The notes under the pieces: model-generated
What the model was told of the DNA's origin: nothing
Seen by the model: the letters and a program-made list of their open reading frames with translations, nothing else
The model's database searches: none
Made by a program: the position numbers and the translations under genes
Part shown: one piece after another, positions 15,364-26,924 of the stretch
Layout of the letters: each line of letters opens with the position of its first letter
How positions within the stretch are numbered: position 1 is the first letter of the stretch
NCBI RefSeq assembly: GCF_036373705.1
Contig: NC_089856.1
Span: 349,501-413,500 of the forward strand
From: Amia ocellicauda
Taxonomy: Eukaryota > Chordata > Actinopteri > Amiiformes > Amiidae
DNA: 64,000 nt
Direction of reading: 5' to 3'

Positions 15364-16560
15364 GAGTGCAGGTACACACACACACACACACACACACACA
15401 CTTTGTAACCCCTGTACACATGCAACCTTACACTTAAGCAGACACAAGTACTGTAACCCCTCAGTCTCCTCTGGCTGTGTGCAGTGTGTGTGTGTGTGTG
15501 GGGTGGGGTGGGGGGGTCACGCTGTCGTCTGAATGTCGGGGGCCCTGTAGGGCCACAGCTACGCTGCCTTAGCAAACCAGCAGACACACTCCTGTGCTCT
15601 GCCAGTGACAACAACAGTAATAATAATAATGATAAAGGTTTGATCTGACTACAGTCTGTCTGTTTGTAAATATTTTGTAATTATTATCATTATTGTTATT
15701 ATTTTCATCATCATGTATTAGTCTGATGCCTTTCTCCTGTATAATCCCACAGGGCTCCGTCCGTGCCAATGTGGTGTCCCACCGCTCACTAGTGTAGACT
15801 ACACGGACACGTGTAGAATAGCAGAATCAATAAGACACAGATTCCTCACATTGTGCCAAATGGAGTCTAGAACTGCAGATCTGGAATGTTGACGGGGGTT
15901 CTAGAACTCTGCCTTCAGAGTGCACACCATTTGTTTTGGTCTGGAGCACCCTTTGGAGCGGGGAATGTCTAGAACGCAGCACTGTAGGTTCTAGATCACC
16001 ATAAGCTTCCTCTAGAAACAAGAATGTGGAAACTTGGACCCCCTGCGGCGTTATTGAGGTGATCTGTATTTGTGTGTTTGTATTGAAAACGTGAGAAGAC
16101 AGGGGGGGGGTCACGAGCTGCAGGGGTTAGGGGGGTTCATAATCAGTGGTGTTTGGTCCTGTAACTGTGCTGTACGTGTATTACTGGGCAGCTGTGTGGG
16201 GTTCATGGGGGTCTCCTGCGATAGCAAAGGGTGGGGTGGGGGGCGGGCTGATGTTTTTGTTATGATGATGATCGGTTGTGATGGCTGTTTGTAATCATTG
16301 TCTATTGTTGTGATATCGTGGTGATAGTCGTCACGCATCTCTACACTGAGACAGACTGGGGGGGGGGCGTCACATATCATCTCTCTGGAACTGGGCAGGG
16401 TCGGTCTCTTCCACACGGATGGGGGGGTGGAGTCCCGGTCTGTCCTCACTGGGGCCCGGTGTATGACTTTATGTTTTTATATATAAATATCCATGTAAGC
16501 ATATCTGTATAAATCTGCACCCAACGCAATTAAACGCTGTTAACAGCCTCCGTGTCGCAG
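15184..16560. other. MRI1 3' UTR / intergenic region
   Basis: No gene seen. Contains (CA)n tracts (about 15328-15358 and 15373-15400), short AT-rich microsatellites near 15618-15720 and G-rich runs near 16100, 16220 and 16360. Confidence 0.5.
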
Positions 16561-16899
16561 TCGTCTTGCTTGTTTATCGTCGGAGCCACTGGTCCGCAGC
16601 AGCAGCACGGAAGGGCGGGGCTGTCTGTGCAGCGTCCTCTTGTTTTTGTTCTCTTGTTTTGCAGAGAAAACCCGCATCCCCTGTCGGATGCCATTTTGGC
16701 TCCAGCACCTACTATTTACTGCGAGCTCCCCGTGCGATCACAGCCATCCGATGTACCTGGTTATTATGGCCCACCGTATATTGTGCAGTAGTAAATGTGT
16801 GAATAGCTGGTGCGGTGCCTCGGACACAAGGCCTGTGAAAAGCATCAATACTGATCGCACCCGGGCTCGCACTACAGCCGCTGTGCATAGCGGCGTCTT

Positions 16900-17172
16900 C
16901 GGCACGCAGCGTGCTGATGACGTCAGACCTACGCGCCGGAAGAAGGGGGTCCTTTAGTGACCGGCCGGTGGGGGGCAGAAAATCCATCTGAATATCAGTT
17001 TATAATGTGTTCAACGACACATTGACGTCCGCAATTTCTAGTTCTGATGGACGGGTTCTGAAGCGCGATTACACACGACCACACTGACTGGACTGCCATC
17101 AGTCCGCTTGGCTCACTGACACACACGACTCGGACAACGATGGCAGCGTAACTGGATACAGCTCATTCACAG
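16900..17172 (+). promoter_or_regulatory. FBXW9 promoter and probable non-coding exon 1
   Basis: CRE TGACGTCA at 16918-16925 and ETS site CCGGAAG at 16936-16942 stand in a GC-rich patch. A good donor (CACAG|GTATGTT) at 17172/17173 would end a non-coding first exon. The matching acceptor is at 20633/20634 (TTGACAG|TGCTCC), 15 bases before the FBXW9 ATG. Confidence 0.55.
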
Positions 17173-17191
17173 GTATGTTCAACATGACAAC

Positions 17192-20100
17192 ACAGTAGAA
17201 TAGCGCGGCGACAGTAGGGCTGTAGTAACAGTGCAGTAGAGCAGTGCTGGGACAGTAGGGGCTGTAGTAACAGTGCAGTAGAGCAGTGCTGGGACAGTAG
17301 GGGCTGTAGTAACAGTGCAGTAGAGCAGTGCTGTTACAGTAGGGGTCTGTAGTAACAGTGTAGTAGAGCAGTGCTGGGACAGTAGGGGCTGTAGTAACAG
17401 TGCAGTAGAGCAGTGCTGGGACAGTAGGGGCTGTAGTAACAGTGCAGTAGAGCAGTGCTGGGACAGTAGGGGCTGTAGTAACAGTGCAGTAGAGCAGTGC
17501 TGGGACAGTAGGGGCTGTAGTAACAGTGCAGTAGAGCAGTGCTGGGACAGTAGGGGCTGTAGTAACAGTGTAGTAGAGCAGTGCTGGGACAGTAGGGGCT
17601 GTAGAGCAGTGCTGGGACAGTAGGGGCTGTAGTAACAGTGTAGTAGAATAGTGCTGGGACAGTAGGGGCTGTAGTAACAGTACAGTAGGGCAGTGCTGTT
17701 ACAGTAGGGGCTGTAGTAACAGTGCAGTAGAGCAGTGCTGGGACAGTAGGGGCTGTAGTAACAGTGCAGTAGAGCAGTGCTGGGACAGTAGGGGCTGTAG
17801 TAACAGTGCAGTAGAGCAGTGCTGGGACAGTAGGGGCTGTAGTAACAGTGTAGTAGAGCAGTGCTGGGACGGTAGGGGCTGTAGTAACAGTGCAGTGGAA
17901 TAGTGCTGTTACAGTAGGGGCTGTAGTAACAGTGTAGTAGAGCAGTGCTGGGACAGTAGGGGCTGTAGTAGAATAGTGCTGTTACAGTAGGGGCTGTAGT
18001 AACAGTGCAGTAGAGCAGTGCTGTTACAGTAGGGGTCTGTAGTAACAGTGCAGTAGAATAGTGCTGGGACAGTAGGGGCTGTAGTAACAGTGTAGTAGAA
18101 TAGTGGTGGTACAGTAGGGGCTGTAGAAACAGTGTAGTAGAGCAGTGCTGGGACAGTAGGGGCTATAGTAACAGTGTAGTAGAATAGTACTGGTACAGTA
18201 GGGGCTATAGTAACAGTGTAGTAGAATAGTGCTGGGGCTGTAGTAACAGTGCAGTAGAATAGTGCTGGGACAGTAGGGCTGTAGTAACAGTACAGTAGGG
18301 CAGTGCTGTTACAGGAGGGGCTGTAGTAACAGTGCAGTAGAGCAGTGCTGGGACAGTAGGGGCTGTAGTAACAGTACAGTAGAGCAGTGCTGATACAGTA
18401 GTGGCTGTAGTAACAGTGCAGTAGAGCAGTGCTGATACAGTAGGGTCTATAGTAACAGTGCAGTAGAATAGTGCTGGGACAGTATGGGCTGTAGTAACAG
18501 TGTAGTAGAATAGTGCTGGGACAGTAGTGGCTGTAGTAACAGTGTAGTAGAATAGTGCTGGGACAGTAGGGGCTATAGTAACAGTGTAGTAGAATAGTGC
18601 TGGTACAGTAGGGGCTGTAGTAACAGTGCAGTAGAGCAGTGCTGTTACAGTAGGGGTCTATAGTAACAGTGCCGTAGAATAGTGCTGGGACAGTAGGGGC
18701 TGTAGTAGAATAGTGCTGGGACAGTAGGGGCTGTAGTAACAGTGTAGTAGAATAGTGCTGGTACAGTAGGGGCTGTAGTAACAGTGCAGTAGAGCAGTGC
18801 TGTTACAGTAGGGGCTGTAGTAACAGTGTAGTAGAATAGTGCTGGGACAGTAGGGGCTGTAGTAACAGTGTAGTAGAATAGTGCTGGGACAGTAGGGGCT
18901 GTAGTAACAGTGTAGTAGAATAGTGCTGGGACAGTAGGGGCTGTAGTAACAGTGTAGTAGAATAGTGCTGGGACAGTAGGGGCTATAGTAACAGTGTAGT
19001 AGAATAGTGCTGGGACAGTAGGGGCTGTAGTAACAGTGCAGTAGAGCAGTGCTGTTACAGTAGGGGTCTGTAGTAGTGTAGTAGAATAGTGCTGGGACAG
19101 TAGGGGCTGTAGTAACAGTGCAGTAGAGCAGTGCTGGGACAGTAGGGGCTGTAGTAACAGTGCAGTAGAATAGTGCTGGGACAGTAGGGGCTATAGTAAC
19201 AGTGTAGTAGAATAGTGCTGGGGCTGTAGTAACAGTGCAGTAGAATAGTGCTGGGACAGTAGGGGCTGTAGTAACAGTACAGTAGGGCAGTGCTGTTACA
19301 GTAGGTGCTGTAGTAACAGTGCAGTAGAGCAGTGCTGGGACAGTAGGGGCTGTAGTAACAGTACAGTAGAGCAGTGCTGATACAGTAGGGTCTATAGTAA
19401 CAGTGCAGTAGAATAGTGCTGGGACAGTAGGGGCTGTAGTAACAGTGTAGTAGAATAGTGCTGGGACAGTAGGGGCTATAGTAACAGTGTAGTAGAATAG
19501 TGCTGGTACAGTAGGGGCTGTAGTAACAGTGCAGTAGAGCAGTGCTGTTACAGTAGGGGTCTATAGTAACAGTGTCGTAGAATAGTGCTGGGACAGTAGG
19601 TGCTGTAGTAACAGTGTAGTAGAATAGTGCTGTTACAGTAGGGGTCTATAGTAACAGTGTAGTAGAATAGTGCTGGGACAGTAGGGGCTGTAGTAGAATA
19701 GTGCTGGTACAGTAGGGGCTGTAGTAACAGTGCAGTAGAGCAGTGCTGTTACAGTAGGGGTCTATAGTAACAGTGTAGTAGAATAGTGCTGGTACAGTAG
19801 GGGCTGTAGTAACAGTGCAGTAGAGCAGTGCTGGGACAGTAGGGGCTGTAGTAACAGTGTAGTAGAATAGTGCTGGGACAGTAGGGGCTGTAGTAACAGT
19901 GTAGTAGAATAGTGCTGGGACAGTAGGGGCTATAGTAACATTGTAGTAGAATAGTGCTGGTACAGTAGGGGCTGTAGTAACAGTGCAGTAGAGCAGTGCT
20001 GTTACAGTAGGGGTCTATAGTAACAGTGCAGTAGAATAGTGCTGGGACAGTAGGGGTCTATAGTAACAGTGCAGTAGAATAGTGCTGGGACAGTAGGGGC

Positions 20101-20535
20101 TGTAGTAGAATAGTGCTGGGACAGTAGGGGCTGTAGTAACAGTGTAGTAGAATAGTGCTGGGACAGTAGGGGCTGTAGTAGAATAGTGCTGGGACAGTAG
20201 GGGTCTATAGTAACAGTGCAGTAGAATAGTGCTGGGACAGTAGGGGCTGTAGTAACAGTGTAGTAGAATAGTGCTGGGACAGTAGGGGCTGTAGTAACAG
20301 TGCAGTAGAATAGTGCTGGGATAACAGTGTAGTAGAATAGTGCTGGGACAGTAGGGGCTGTAGTAACAGTGTAGTAGAATAGTGGTGGTACAGTAGGGGC
20401 TGTAGTAACAGTGTAGTAGAGCAGTGCTGGGACAGTAGGGGCTATAGTAACAGTGTAGTAGAATAGTGCTGGGACAGTAGGGTCTGTAGTAACAGTGCAG
20501 TAGAATAGTGCTGGGACAGTAGGGGCTGTAGTAAC
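17192..20535 (+). repeat. 42-bp minisatellite, about 80 copies, in 5' intron of FBXW9
   Basis: Tandem units of CAGTAGGGGCTGTAGTAACA + GTGTAGTAGAATAGTGCTGG + GA. Two main unit types alternate: one with GCAGTAGAGCAG, dominant at the left end, and one with GTAGTAGAATAG, dominant to the right. Scattered units lack internal pieces. The array fills practically the whole intron between the inferred exon 1 donor (17173) and the exon 2 acceptor (20633). Confidence 0.95.
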
Positions 20536-20648
20536 TGTAGAGTAAACACAGTGGCTTCGTTAAGTAATTGCACAGCTAGTTGTGAATGATGTATTTGTTT
20601 GTGTTGTGTGTTGTCGTTGTGTTGTGTTGACAGTGCTCCACAGTTGTG

Positions 20649-23600
20649 ATGTCAGGGTGCAGGCCCCCCCCGAGGCCAGAGGAACGTGACAGCTCAACAG
20701 CCGCTCAGCTGTATGTTCAGCGCGTACGCAGTGGGGTGGTGGATGAGGGACAGCACCCTCTACAGGCCGCCAGCGACACTGACTCCCAGAGCCTGAGCCC
20801 CACCCTTACCAGGTCAGCTCCCTCTGCCCCCTCGCTCCTGTCCCTTCACTCTTCTCCTCTGTCCTCCCCTCTCCTGTTTCTCCTCTCTCTTAGCCCCTGT
20901 TCTCCTCTCCCTGTCTTGCCTTCTCCCATTCTCCCTCCCTCCCTCTGTCCCTGTCCTCTCTGATGTCTTCTCCGTTTCCTCTCTCTCTCTCCAGGCTCCC
21001 GCTCACTCCTCCCCTCAGCTTGTCCTCCCCCATCGTGGAGACCAGTCCCTGCCTGTCCCCCTGTGCCAGCCCCTCCCTGGGCGAGGGCTCTGGGCTGCTG
21101 TCGCTGCCCTGGGAGCCCCTCCCTGGGCGAGGGCTCTGGGCTGCTGTCGCTGCCCTGGGAGCTGCTGGCGCGGGTGGCGTCCCTGCTGCCGGCACGCTGC
21201 GTGGTGTCGGTGTTGCCCCACGTGTGCCAGGCGCTGGCCGGCCTGGGGGAGGACAGTGCCGCATGGAGGCTCCGCGCCCAGAGGCTCACGCACGGCCGGC
21301 CCTTCCCCCTGCTGCCCCGGGACGACTTCCACTGGCCGGCCGCATGCATGGAGATGGAGGATCTGATCGGACACTGGGCGGGACAGGGGGAGGGAGAGGG
21401 AGCTGTGGGGGCAGAGAGAGCAGCAGAGGGAGCTGAGGGTGCTCGGCAGAGAGAGGGAGAGGGAGGAGTGCAGAGAGAAGGAGACGGAGGAGTACAGAGA
21501 GAGGGAGAGGGGGATAGGGAGGCAGCTGCAGGTGCAGTGAGAGGGGCACAGGGCGCTGAGGGGGAGAGAGAAGGAGATGCAGAGGGAGAGAGGGAGAGAG
21601 AGGTAGAGGCAGAGGGAATGGTGGAGTTGGGGGGGACAGTCCCTCAGCACTACTCCCTGACGGGGGGGCACTTCGCTTCGGTGGACGCCGTGCTGCTGTT
21701 GGAGGGGGGCACTCTGTGTGCCTCGGGGGGGCGCGACCGCAACGTCAACCTGTGGGACTTGCGGCAGCTGGGTGGCCCGGGGGGGGTGGGAGGGGCGCTG
21801 GTGCGCACGCTGGGCTCGGACCCGGGCGGCTCGCACCGCGGCTGGGTGTGGAGTCTGGCCGGGAACGGCAGCCGGCTCTGCTCTGGCTCCTTCGACAGCA
21901 CCGTGCGGCTCTGGGACCTGGGCGCGGGGGGGGTCAGCGCCGGGGAGGTCAGAGGTCGTGCCGCTGTGATCTGCCTGGCCTGCCTGCCCGACGTGCTGGT
22001 GGCCGGGTCCTACGACAAGAAGGTGACCATCTACGACCCCAGAGGTCAGTCCCTCACAGGGGCCACTGCGGTCAGTTTCTCCCTCACAGGGGCCACTGCG
22101 GACAGTGCTGTGGTCTGAGTGTTGTGTGCTGTGGTTTATTGTGCAGTTTGTCGTGTTTGACTGTGTTGTGTGCGTCTTGTTGCCATAGCATCCGACCCGC
22201 TGGTGAAGAGCCTGCGTCTCCATGGTAACGCCGTGCTGTGCGTCGCCGCAGACGACCGCTACATCCTGTCTGGGAGTGAGGACCGCACCCTGGCCGTGTT
22301 CGACCGCCGGGCTGGCAGACTGCTGCACAAGATACAGGTACCCGCCCCTGACCCCGCCCCTCGACCCCTGACCCCGACACAGTGAGAGACTGTTGCACAA
22401 GATACAGGTACCCGCCCCTGACCCCTGACCCCTGACCCTGACACTGAGAGAGTGCTGTACAAGATACAGGTACCCAACCCCTGACCCCTGACCCTGACAC
22501 ACTGAGAGACTGCTGTACAAGATATAGGTACCCGACCCCTGACCCTGACACACTGAAAGACTGCTGTACAAGATATAGGTACCCGACCCCTGACCCTGAC
22601 ACACTGAGAGACTGCTGCACAAGATACATGTACCCAACCCCTGACCCCTGACCCTGACACTGAGAGACTGCTGCACAAGACACAGTTAGCCTAACCTCTG
22701 ACACAGTGAGAGACAATGCCCGAGGCACACTGACACCCGTCTCTCTCCCCAGCTGAGCTCATACCTGCTGTCCCTGAGCTACGGGCGTGAGGGGGCGGAG
22801 CTATGGGCAGGGGATAACCAGGGTCAGCTGCACGCTTTCTCCCCATCCTGCGGCTCCTTCCTGCCCCTGGGGCAGTTCTCTGTGGGGCACCGCGCCCTCG
22901 TCACCGGCGTGCACAGCTCCCCCGGCGCTCTGTACACCTGCTCCACCGACCGCACTGTCAAGGCAGGGCCTGTCTGTCTCTCCGTTCGTCCGTCTATCTC
23001 TCTGTCTGTCTGTCTGTTTGTCACTCTGTCTCTCTGACGGCTCTGTCTCTCTCTCCTCCTGTCTGTCTCTCTGTCCCTGTCTATCTCTCTCTCTCTCCCT
23101 GTTTGTCTCTCTGGTATGAGCCTTGCCAATGTATATCACACCCTCTCTCACTCTCTCTCTCTCTCTCTCTCTCGCAGGTGCACCTCCCCTGTGCCCCCCC
23201 CAGGACACTGTGCACACTACAGCACCACAATGTTATAAATGGGGTAACTCCTCCTGCTCTCCCCTCTTCTCTCTCCTCTTCTCTCTCCACCTCTCCTCCT
23301 GTCTCCTCTCATTGTCAATGTGGAGGATGTCAGTTCAGTCTCTCTCTCACATTCAAATTGACAGTGTGCTTTATTGGCATGACAAGAAAGCTCCAGTATT
23401 GCCAGAGCTTTTCAAACAGCAGCACATCGTACTGAACGAGTGAATGGAAACCACCCGGGGACGCAGGTCGGAACATAATATAATTAGAAAATACATAAAT
23501 TAATACATTGGAGGGAAACTAATCACAGATAGCCAACAATAAAGTGAAACAATGATCAATCAGTTGTGTGTGTGTGCGGTCTGTCTGTCTGCAGTCTGTC

Positions 23601-23656
23601 ACAGTCAGAGACCTGCCCGTACTCTGGAGATATGTCTCCCTTGGCTCTGCTGTGTT

Positions 23657-23712
<56 letters not shown>

Positions 23713-23788
23713 GCTCAGTGTGGAGGGAGGGATGCTGGCGGCCGCTTCGGGGGACATGTCAGTGGAGGTGTGGAAGGTGGAGGAGTGA
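20649..23788 (+). CDS. FBXW9: FBXW9, F-box/WD40 ubiquitin ligase adaptor (frame disturbed by a 46-bp duplication)
   Basis: Substrate adaptor of SCF (SKP1-CUL1) ubiquitin ligases. Coding exons: 20649-20812, 20995-22044, 22189-22337, 22753-22962, 23178-23243, 23714-23788 (TGA). F-box: [20 protein letters not shown] blades: [69 protein letters not shown] and [14 protein letters not shown]. The human protein shares these motifs. Between the F-box region and the first blade lies a glutamate/glycine/arginine-rich low-complexity insert (21370-21620). A tandem repeat of 46 bp (21070-21115 = 21116-21161) shifts the frame between exon 1 and the F-box; with one unit not translated, all phases agree (about 555 aa). 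The intron after 22962 starts with GC (GC-AG type). The exon 3 donor is duplicated six times downstream. Confidence 0.9.
21070..21161 (+). repeat. 46-bp perfect tandem duplication inside FBXW9 exon 2
   Basis: Two copies (21070-21115 and 21116-21161) of the stretch starting CCCCTCCCTGGGCGAGGGCT. The length is not a multiple of three. Confidence 0.93.
21370..21620 (+). repeat. GAG-rich coding repeat in FBXW9
   Basis: Purine-rich (GGGAGAGG/GCAGAGGG) tract translated as Glu/Gly/Arg/Ala-rich linker ([26 protein letters not shown]). In frame with the WD40 region. Absent from the human protein as I recall it, so probably a lineage-specific expansion. Confidence 0.75.
22313..22690 (+). repeat. About 51-65-bp tandem repeat carrying the FBXW9 exon 3 splice donor
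   Basis: The end of exon 3 (AGACTGCTGCACAAGATACA, then G|GTACCC) is followed by about six further copies, near 22383, 22446, 22504, 22554, 22605 and 22662. Each has ACTG(C/T)TG(C/T)ACAAGATA(C/T)A and most keep AG|GTACCC, then CCCCTGACCCTGACACA spacer. The last copies have lost the GT donor context (CATGTACCC, CAGTTAGCC). Confidence 0.93.
22963..23177 (+). other. GC-AG intron of FBXW9
   Basis: The exon ends ...CGC ACT GTC AAG at 22962 and the next bases are GCAGGG, not GT. The next exon begins at 23178 after CTCTCGCAG and continues the conserved reading ([15 protein letters not shown]) in phase 0. No in-frame GT donor fits nearby. Confidence 0.75.
23661..23712 (+). repeat. (CT)n polypyrimidine microsatellite before last FBXW9 exon
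   Basis: About 25 CT units run directly into the CAG acceptor at 23711-23713. Similar, shorter CT tracts precede acceptors in WDR83, MRI1 and DHPS. Confidence 0.85.
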
Positions 23789-24060
23789 ACGAGGGGCTGA
23801 GATGCAGAAAAGAAGGGATGAGCTCCAGATGAGAGAAGCCAGTTTCAGTCCTTTATTCTTCAGCTCTAAAACTCAACTAATTGCCATTCCTGTCCTGTGA
23901 CGCCAGGCAGCCACTTCTCCGTGCCGCTGGTCTCGTATAACTGTGTCTAGCACTCTGGCCGGCCCCTTGGGGCCACTCCTACCCCAGCCCTGGTCTGGAG
24001 ACAGCCGGCACTGCGGTACTGACCCATTCCTGCAGTCCAGTCCCCTGCTGAAGACACACT

Positions 24061-24580
24061 AAGGGCTCATTCATACCAGAGGTTTGTTTCGTACTCAGTG
24101 TGGTTCGGTTCGTTTGGAGAAGAGTGTGAACACATTTCGATTGGCAAACGAACCGAACTGAACTGAGACACCGATATGACTGCTACAGTTTGTTTACATA
24201 TTGGACCCATATATGGTTTGGTTGTATCAGATGACTGTCACATGTGTTAGACTACTGCATGTAGTGACTTTATTGCCGTCATATAGATTTGTTATTGTAC
24301 GCGTTATGTGGCCATTTCTTATTTGCACTAATCATGTAAAATGTAAATATCCGGTGTTTTATTAATACAAAACTAACCAAGCTCCCTGTTTATTGCAATG
24401 TGATCTGAGTCCTGAGAAAACACAGAAGTGAACCACGAAAACGAACCCGAGTTTGTTTCCAAACGAACTGAGCACGTCTACACAAGGCCAGTGTGAGCGG
24501 CTGCACACTGATACATTGTTTCACAGCAAACGAACCGAACCGATTTGGTTTCACAGGAACCCAGTGTGAACAGGGGGTCA
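24061..24580. mobile_element. Probable non-autonomous DNA transposon (MITE-like)
   Basis: The two ends are imperfect inverted repeats: left GGGCTCATTCATACC, further in GGTTCGGTTCGTTTGG; right (reverse complement) CCCCCTGTTCACACTGGG, further in CGGTTCGGTTCGTTTG. The interior is AT-rich with no coding frame. Family not identified. The flanks 23789-24060 and 24580-24820 show no gene; 24725-24820 is CA-rich. Confidence 0.45.
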
Positions 24581-24825
24581 GAGACTGATTTCTCAGAGGA
24601 ACTCATCCCAGTTCAATGTTTACAGAACCATCAGATCTGATCAGTTGAGGCATGAAGGTGTGGCTTATGAACCCTGCCGGACTGACTGGGAAACACCGAG
24701 GGGCTCCTGCAGCTGAACACAGACTGAACACACACACACACAGAGTGAATGCACACGCACATACTGAATACACAACACACAAACACAACACGCAGACTCA
24801 ACTGAACACACACACACTCTTTAAG

Positions 24826-26268
24826 AACATAAGAAAGTTTACAATCGAGAGGAGGCCATTCGACCCATCGTACTCGTTTGGTGTCCATTAATAACTAAGT
24901 GATCAAGGATCCTATCCAGTCTGTTTTTGAATGTTCCCAAATCGTCTCTTCAGCCACATCGCTGGGGAGTTTGTTCAGATTGTGACGCCTCTCTGTGTGA
25001 AGAAGTGTCTCCTGTTTTCTGTCTCGAATGCCTTGAAGCCCAATTTCCATTTGTGTCCCCGGCTGCGTGTGTCCCTGCTGATCTGGAAAAGCTCCTCTGA
25101 TTTGATGTGGTCGATGCCTTTCATGATTTTGAAGACTTGGATCAAGTCCCCACGTAGTCTCCTCTGTTCCAGGGTGAAAAGGTTCAGTTCCTCAGTCTCT
25201 CAGTAGGACTTTCCCTTCAGACCTGGAATAAGTCTGGTTGCTCTCCTCTGAACTGCCTCTAGAGCAGCGATATCTTTCTTGAAGTGTGGAGCCCAGAACT
25301 GTCCACAGTATCCAGATGAGCTCTAACTAGTGCATTGTACAGTCTGAACATCACTGCCCTTGTTCTCAATTCTACACTTTTGACAATATACCCTAGCATC
25401 CTCTTTGCCTTTTTTATTGCTTCCCCACATTGTTTGGATGGAGAAAGTGAGGAGTCCACGTAGACTCCTAGGTCTTTCTCATGCGTTACTTCATCTAGTT
25501 CTATTCCTCCCATAGTGTAATTATAGTGGACATTTTTGTTACCTGCATGTAATACCTTGCACTTGTCCACATTGAATTTCATCTGCCAGGTGTCGCCCAC
25601 AACTGAATATTATCTAAGTCCCTTTGAATAGCCTGTGCTGCCCAGTCAGTCAAATGTGACAAGTTTGCTAACTATCCCAGAGTCCAGATCATTAATATAG
25701 ATTAGAAAAAGCAAAGGCCCTAGTACTGATCCCTGTGGAACTCCACTAACAACCTCACTCCAGTTAGAAGTGACTCCTCTAATCGACACCCTCTGTTTCC
25801 TAGACATCAACCAGTTCATAATCCATCTACTTACATTACCCTGAATGCCTACAGCTTCCAATCTGAGGATCATTCTTTGGTGTGGAACCTTATCAAAAGC
25901 TTTTTGAAAATCTAAGTATATCATATCATATGCTTTCACATGATCTACAGCTGCAGTTGCATGTTCAAAAAATTCTAATAAATTAGTAAGACATGATCTG
26001 CCTCGTCTAAACCTATGTTGACTATCTCCAAGAATATGGTTTTCATTAAGATGCTCCTCTAATTTCTGTCTAATAATTTTTTCCAACATTTTACAAGTGA
26101 TGCAGGTGAGACTGATTGGTCTGTAATTTCCTGGCTCAGTTTTGTCCTCTTTCTTGTGGATTGGGATGACATTTGCTGTCTTCAGGTCAGTTGGCACATC
26201 CCCTGTTCTAAGTGTCATTTGGAATATTTGACTTAGCGACCTATACATAATTTCCCTCATTTCTTCGT
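24826..26268 (-). mobile_element. CR1-like LINE, 5'-truncated, RT domain
   Basis: Minus-strand reverse transcriptase with canonical motifs: [55 protein letters not shown] (frame 25646-26260), then THEKDLGVYVDSSLSPSKQ and the C-terminal region (25259-25600). Between these frames the FADD-box part is disturbed, so the copy is dead. The 3' end lies at the left (TTAAGAACATAAGAAAG on the plus strand, the TTATGTTC tail). Same family as the copies at 5641, 27629, 40070, 43580 and 56490. Confidence 0.9.
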
Positions 26269-26279
26269 TTCTCTTTCAC

Positions 26280-26420
26280 ACACACACACACACACACGCA
26301 CACACACACTCTCTGCCTCTCACATACATACAAACATACACACAGACTCTCACTCACACAACACATTGATGTTTACACTCACAACACACAGACGATACAC
26401 AGTCACGCACACGCGCACAC
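26280..26420. repeat. (CA)n-rich simple repeat
   Basis: ACACAC and ACATACA tracts next to the LINE 5' end. No gene. Confidence 0.7.
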
Positions 26421-26924
26421 ATGTTGTGCAGGGGAGGAGCAGGCCACGGGCCACAGTGATGTTTCTGTGTAATGCAGTCCTGTTGTAAATACCTGATTCA
26501 TTAGTACATGGCTGTAATAAATAAGTTTGTGTTACAGGTCTGTGTCCCTGTGTTTCCCTGAACGTTGTTTACACGCTGCTGTATGTAAACAGTGGAGACT
26601 CCAGCACTGCTATCATCCCAGAGACGTTTATTGTACATTCAACAACAACAACAACAGCAGCAGCAGCACAGACAGACAGTGGCTCCAGTGTGTGTGTGTT
26701 GTGAGAGTGTGTGAGTGAGTGTGTGTGTGTTGTGTTTAAGTGTGAGTGAGAGAGTGTGTGTTGTGTATGAGAGTGAGAGAGTGTGTGTGTGTTGTGTGTG
26801 AGTGTGAGAGTGAGAGAGTGTGTCTGGTAGGAGGCCTGGAGGAGGATTATGGGGTCTAGGGTTTGAGAGCTGCCAGGGAGGAGTACATTGTCCGTGGTTT
26901 TGTGGTGTCCGGGGGTTTGAGAGC

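Noticed and set aside
17192-20535. CRISPR-like regular repeat array
   Set aside because: No unique spacers: units are contiguous 42-bp minisatellite copies in a vertebrate intron.
21015-22676. 553-codon minus-strand frame
   Set aside because: Antisense shadow of GC-rich FBXW9 exons and the donor repeat; no recognisable domain, while the plus strand encodes a clear F-box/WD40 protein.
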